Assembly: GCF_907164555.1 (NCBI RefSeq)
Contig: NZ_CAJQZC010000010.1
Coordinates: 1 to 64,000 of the forward strand
Reading direction: 5' to 3'
From: Paraburkholderia saeva
GTDB taxonomy: Bacteria; Pseudomonadota; Gammaproteobacteria; Burkholderiales; Burkholderiaceae
Length of the DNA: 64,000 bases
Part shown: piece after piece, positions 60,667-64,000 of the stretch
Position numbering within the stretch: the stretch's first letter is position 1
Layout: each line of letters starts with the position of its first letter
The notes under the pieces: model-generated
Seen by the model: only the letters and a program-made list of their open reading frames with translations
Database searches by the model: none
Told to the model about the DNA's origin: nothing
Program-made: the position numbers and the translations under genes

Positions 60667-61434
60667 CTATACGTGAAGGGACGCCGCAGCGCGATCGAGT
60701 TCGACCAGCAACTCAGCGCGTATCTGCGCGAGCGCGACGTCCCGCCGGTCACGTGGTCGGGTCCCTGCCACGACGATTTCGCGTGCGATACGCCCCGCGC
60801 CTGCCTGGCCCGAGGCCGTCATCAGCAGCACGCGATCGGACAGATAAAGCGCCTCGTCGAGATCGTGCGTCACGAGGAGCGCCGCGGTGCCATGCGCCAG
60901 GGTAATCGACAGCAGCAGATCCTGAAGGCGGTTGCGTGTTATTGCGTCCACGGCGCTAAAAGGCTCATCCAGTAGCAGCAGATCGGGACGCGTAAAAAGC
61001 CCGCGGGCGATCGCGACGCGCTGCGCCATGCCACCCGAAAGCTGCTTCGGCAACGTCGAACCATTGGCGGCAAGACCGACTTCTGCAAGGAGTTCGCCTG
61101 CGCGTGGATCGCTTCCACGCCTCGGACCCGCGGAAAACGCAACGTTGTCAGCGACGGTCAGCCACGGCAACAGACGCGGTTCCTGAAAGATCACGCCGAT
61201 GTCCGACGACGGTCCACGTTGTGTCGCACCGTCAAGCAGCACTTCGCCGTCAAAATCGCGATCGAGCCCGGCCAGCACGCGCAACAGCGTGCTCTTGCCG
61301 CATCCGCTTGGGCCCACGAGGGTGACGATCTCACCGCGCGCAATCGTCAGCGACACGCGTTCCAGAATCCGGCGTTCACCGTAATGCTTGCCGATCGCGC
61401 GGACGTCGAGTAGAGGCGCTAAAGAGGCGCTCAT
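60667..61434 (-). CDS. ABC transporter ATPase, sulfonate/nitrate type (SsuB-like)
   Basis: 255 residues with Walker A VGPSGCGKSTLLRVLAG, Q-loop FQEPRLLPWLTV, signature QLSGGMAQRVAIARGL, Walker B LLLLDEPFSAVD and the switch His in LVTHDLDEALYL. The sequence is of the NitT/TauT group that imports sulfonates, taurine or nitrate. It starts in a 4-bp overlap with the permease gene; GTG/ATG codons upstream would run into that gene. It is last in the leftward ABC operon. Confidence 0.92.
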   Translation of the reverse strand: MSASLAPLLDVRAIGKHYGERRILERVSLTIARGEIVTLVGPSGCGKSTLLRVLAGLDRDFDGEVLLDGATQRGPSSDIGVIFQEPRLLPWLTVADNVAFSAGPRRGSDPRAGELLAEVGLAANGSTLPKQLSGGMAQRVAIARGLFTRPDLLLLDEPFSAVDAITRNRLQDLLLSITLAHGTAALLVTHDLDEALYLSDRVLLMTASGQAGAGRIAREIVVAGTRPRDRRDVALAQIRAELLVELDRAAASLHV

Positions 61435-62300
61435 GGCGCTGCCCTCGAAACGCGCGGCGTTGAATCCGACCGGGTATCGCGCCATGACAGCACATGGGCT
61501 TCGATTGTCTTGAGCATGCTGTCGCTGAGCTTTCCCAGCAATGCGAGCAGGAGGATCGAACCGAACACGATATCGGGGCGGCCGGTTTCGCGCCCATCGC
61601 TTAGCAGATAGCCGAGGCCACGCGTGGCTGCGATCAGTTCAGCGGCGACCATGAACATCCATGCGAGGCTCAGGCCGGTGCGCAATCCCGTGAATATCTG
61701 CGGGAGCGACGCGGGTAACAGGACGCGCGTGAAGAGCGCACGCCGGCTCAGGCGGTTGACCTCGCCAAGCTCGACGAGTTTTCTGTCGACGCCGCGAATG
61801 CCTGCCACGACGCTCAGATGCACTGGAAAGAACGCGCCGATTGCGACGAGCGTGATCTTCGGCGATTCGTCGATGCCCATCCACAGCAACAGGACCGGCA
61901 CCCACGCAAGTGAAGGAATGGCGCGCAATGCCTGGAAAGAGGGGTCGAGCAACGCATCAAGCCTTCGACTCAAGCCCATCGCCGCGCCGAGCAGCAACGC
62001 GAGCGCCGCTCCCAGACTGAAGCCCGCTAATACGCGCAGGCTGCTCGCGCCGATATGTCGCCCGAGGCGTGCCCCGCCCAGATTCCATAGCGACTCGACA
62101 ATCGAACTGGGCGCCGGAACGAGGTGCTCTGGAACGACGTGTATGCGTACAAGCGTTTCAATCAGTGCGAGAAACGCGACCGGAAGCAGGAGGCCGGCAA
62201 CGTGCCAGCCTCCAGGCCGATTCGACAAGCGCGGCCACGCGCCACGATTCGGGGCGCCGCGACGGGGTTCTCGAATCGTGAGCGTGTGATCAGCAGGCAT
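61431..62300 (-). CDS. ABC transporter permease, sulfonate/nitrate type (SsuC-like)
   Basis: 289 residues with six predicted helices and the permease EAA-type loop (GVDRKLVELGEVNRLSRRALFTRVLLPASLPQ). LRAIPSLAWVPVLLLWMGI is typical of the SsuC/TauC group. Start chosen at 62300, where CGGAA precedes the ATG; ATG codons at 62318 and 62333 are alternatives. It sits between the binding-protein gene and the ATPase gene. Confidence 0.9.
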   Translation of the reverse strand: MPADHTLTIREPRRGAPNRGAWPRLSNRPGGWHVAGLLLPVAFLALIETLVRIHVVPEHLVPAPSSIVESLWNLGGARLGRHIGASSLRVLAGFSLGAALALLLGAAMGLSRRLDALLDPSFQALRAIPSLAWVPVLLLWMGIDESPKITLVAIGAFFPVHLSVVAGIRGVDRKLVELGEVNRLSRRALFTRVLLPASLPQIFTGLRTGLSLAWMFMVAAELIAATRGLGYLLSDGRETGRPDIVFGSILLLALLGKLSDSMLKTIEAHVLSWRDTRSDSTPRVSRAAP

Positions 62301-62370
62301 GTTGATTCCGTGCGACATGTGCGCGCCATTCACGCATCAAGACGGGTTCAGAGACAGACATCAGCGTCGT

Positions 62371-63402
62371 TCATTTGCTGCTGTTGGCAGCGATGACCGG
62401 CTGGGCCGGCTTCACGTCAATCAGCGCCTCGATTACCTGATTCAGGTCCGTACCCGGCTTCACGAGCTGCTCCTGTGTGAGGATCGGCGCGGCGGCCTTG
62501 AGCGCGACCAGTTGCTGCGACCCCGGTTGCGGATGGCTGAAGTCATTGCGGCTCAGTTGCAGTTTCGCGACCGGCAGCGAGACTTTCGATTCCTCGGCGA
62601 TGATCTGGGCGGTTTCATCCGGATGGGCCGCAATCCACAGACGCGCCTTCTCGTACACCTTCAGCACGTGCGCGAGCGTGTCGGGGTGCGCGGCGATGAA
62701 GTCCTCGCGGGCGTTCAGGAAACCCCAAGTATTGAAGTCGACGTTGCGATACAGCAGACGTGCCCCGTCATTCACTTCGGCTGCTGCCATGTGCGGGTCG
62801 AGTCCGGCCCACGCATCGACCTGACCATTGGCAAGTGCAGTGCGGCCATCGGGATGCTGCAGGTTCACAATCTGGACGTCGTCACGCGAGAGCCCTGCCG
62901 TGTGCAGCGCGCGCAGCGTGAAAAGAAACGGGTCGGTGCCGTTCGTCGCGGCGATTTTCTTGCCCTTGAGCTGCGCCAGCGTCGTGATCGGCGAGTCCTT
63001 GCGAACGACGAGCGCCGTCCATTCCGGACGCGAAAAGATATAGACAGCACGAATCGGATTGCCATTGGCCTTTGCAAGCACAGCCGCGAGGCCGGCCGTC
63101 GAACCGACGTCGATCGCACCGCTGTTCAGGTATTCAAGCGCGCGATTGCTGCCAAGACTCAAAACCCATTTGACCTGCGTGTGATCGGGCGCGAGTGCTT
63201 CCTCGAGCCAGCCGTTGCGTTTGATCACAAGGCTTTCCGGCGAGTAATACGCGTAATCGAGCTTTAGTTCCGCGAGTGGCGCCGCGTGAACTGAAACCGG
63301 CATGAACGCGGGCGCGACGGTGGCCATTAGCGCAATGAATCCCGTTGCGCGTCTGTTCGAACGTTGAAAAAAGCGATGCAGCGTTCCCCGGGCAAATGTC
63401 AT
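62371..63402 (-). CDS. Periplasmic sulfonate-type substrate-binding protein (SsuA-like)
   Basis: 343 residues with a cleavable signal peptide (hydrophobic about 20-40, AHA-type end near SVHAAP). The mature protein has the SsuA/TauA fold: YAYYSPESLVIKRNGWLEE, SLGSNRALEYLNSGAIDVGSTAGLA, LKGKKIAATNGTDPFLFTLRAL, and DAWAGLDPHMA. It should deliver an alkylsulfonate or sulfate ester to the adjacent SsuBC-like transporter. It is first in the operon and divergent from a TauD-family dioxygenase. Confidence 0.9.
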   Translation of the reverse strand: MTFARGTLHRFFQRSNRRATGFIALMATVAPAFMPVSVHAAPLAELKLDYAYYSPESLVIKRNGWLEEALAPDHTQVKWVLSLGSNRALEYLNSGAIDVGSTAGLAAVLAKANGNPIRAVYIFSRPEWTALVVRKDSPITTLAQLKGKKIAATNGTDPFLFTLRALHTAGLSRDDVQIVNLQHPDGRTALANGQVDAWAGLDPHMAAAEVNDGARLLYRNVDFNTWGFLNAREDFIAAHPDTLAHVLKVYEKARLWIAAHPDETAQIIAEESKVSLPVAKLQLSRNDFSHPQPGSQQLVALKAAAPILTQEQLVKPGTDLNQVIEALIDVKPAQPVIAANSSK

Positions 63403-63753
63403 TGGTCAATCCTTTCGCTGATCTTATGTGGTCGACCAATGTAGCGCTGCGTAGCGTCGCCGCGAACCAACAAAAACTCACAACCAAAGCAGTTCGGGCT
63501 ATTTAGGGCGCTTGCCAGACAGTCACCTCGTTGCAACCTTTGAAAGTAGTCGTGTAATGCGTCGCTGCGAAATGATTTTTTACCAGAAGCATTCCGTGCA
63601 GGACGTGAGCTGTGTGTGATGGTTCGTGGACTTTGTGAATCGCGCGCCGTGCGATATCCATCGGCGAAATGCTTTGTTGATACACGGGAACGCGCCTGCT
63701 TTCATGTCTGGACACCGATTCGAACCCACACCCGTTACTCCAGGAGGAACGCA
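63403..63753. other. Divergent control region between the ABC operon and the dioxygenase
   Basis: 351 bp without a convincing gene. An inverted repeat, CATTGGTC (63400-63407) and GACCAATG (63434-63441), overlaps the binding-protein start codon; the right arm is part of the palindrome GGTCGACC. Sulfur-starvation regulators such as CysB/Cbl are expected here, but no clear site can be identified. Confidence 0.5.
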
Positions 63754-64000
63754 ATGAGCACCGTGCTTGAAAATCCGGTTTCGCAGTCAGGCAACGCCCA
63801 TCAGGACATCCGCGTGCGACGTTACAAGCCGCTGATTGGTGCGGTGATCGAGAACGTCGATCTGTCGCGGCCGCTGAGCGACGATAATCGCAGCACGCTC
63901 AATCGGGCGCTTGTGGATCACGGTGTCATCTTCATTCGCGAACAGACATTGACGCCCGAGCAGCACGTCGGACTCGCCCGCATCTTCGGCAATCCGATCC
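63754..64000 (+). CDS. TauD/TfdA-family 2-oxoglutarate dioxygenase (N-terminal part)
   Basis: 82 codons before the right edge; the rest lies outside. The start has a perfect AGGAGG ribosome binding site. The visible sequence (RRYKPLIGAVIENVDLSRPLSD, VDHGVIFIREQTLTPEQHV) matches the N-terminus of TauD/AtsK enzymes, which release sulfite or sulfate from taurine, sulfonates or alkyl sulfates with Fe(II), O2 and 2-oxoglutarate. The metal-binding HxD is beyond the edge. Its divergent placement to the sulfonate ABC operon supports a joint role in organosulfur use. Confidence 0.88.
   Translation, partial: MSTVLENPVSQSGNAHQDIRVRRYKPLIGAVIENVDLSRPLSDDNRSTLNRALVDHGVIFIREQTLTPEQHVGLARIFGNPI

Noticed and set aside
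63503..63754. 83-codon leftward frame between the ABC operon and the dioxygenase gene
   Set aside because: Overlaps the ribosome binding site and promoter region of the TauD-type gene; no family resemblance.

Overview
The window reads as one chromosomal segment of a high-GC betaproteobacterium. Gene content points to Burkholderiaceae, most likely Paraburkholderia/Caballeronia: a CobN cobaltochelatase paired with ChlI/ChlD-like subunits, a MctP–DUF3311 pair, a class I fructose-bisphosphate aldolase, a Tad locus containing an extra AAA+ ATPase, and a VpsR-like sigma-54 activator. Genes are dense, in short operons with 4-bp ATGA overlaps. I see no tRNA, rRNA, IS element, prophage or CRISPR array. 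The taxonomic call is inference from content only.

Region 1 (1–5853) holds an NmrA-type reductase with a downstream small membrane protein, a divergent AraC regulator, and a sarcosine/dimethylglycine-dehydrogenase-like flavoprotein divergent from a DeoR-type regulator. The extreme left edge has a terminator-like hairpin and a G25-TT-C12 tract.

Region 2 (5857–26801) is a large, nearly complete aerobic cobalamin (B12) locus in four transcription units. Two diverge from a control region with two near-identical, oppositely oriented cobalamin riboswitches. Leftward run cobA–cobE–cobO–cobB–bluB; rightward run cobW–cobN–chlI-like–chlD-like. After an embedded PilZ/YcgR-type gene with a FliA-like promoter, a third riboswitch heads leftward cobG–cobH–cobI–cbiG/cobJ. 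Divergent from it run cobL–cbiD–cobK–cobM. Together these cover uroporphyrinogen III to cobyrinic/hydrogenobyrinic diamide, cobalt insertion, corrinoid adenosylation and the lower ligand. CobF is not here and CbiD is, so the route is a hybrid of the classical aerobic and anaerobic gene sets.

Region 3 (26820–34126) is metabolic and transport: MctP/DUF3311, MarC, a class II glutamine amidotransferase, a LysE exporter, a VOC protein, a proline iminopeptidase, and a sigma-54 activator with a degenerate receiver domain.

Region 4 (34127–48498) is a Tad/Flp pilus locus behind a 1.4-kb non-coding region. That region carries a textbook sigma-54 promoter (TGGCAC-N5-TTGC) about 310 bp upstream of the flp pilin gene, and the sigma-54 activator lies just beyond it, divergently oriented. 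Order: flp, tadV, AAA+ ATPase, rcpC, rcpA, short CpaD-like lipoprotein, tadZ, tadA, tadB, tadC, tadE, tadF, tadG. No TadD is present.

Region 5 (48550–64000) holds class I aldolase, a lipoprotein–YjbQ pair, a 1637-residue hybrid kinase with two kinase cores and three receivers, a YgjP-like metalloprotein, an NhaR-like regulator, a zinc-ribbon protein, TerC, a membrane-bound EAL protein with intact catalytic motifs, and a sulfonate-type ABC transporter divergent from a TauD-family dioxygenase cut by the right edge.
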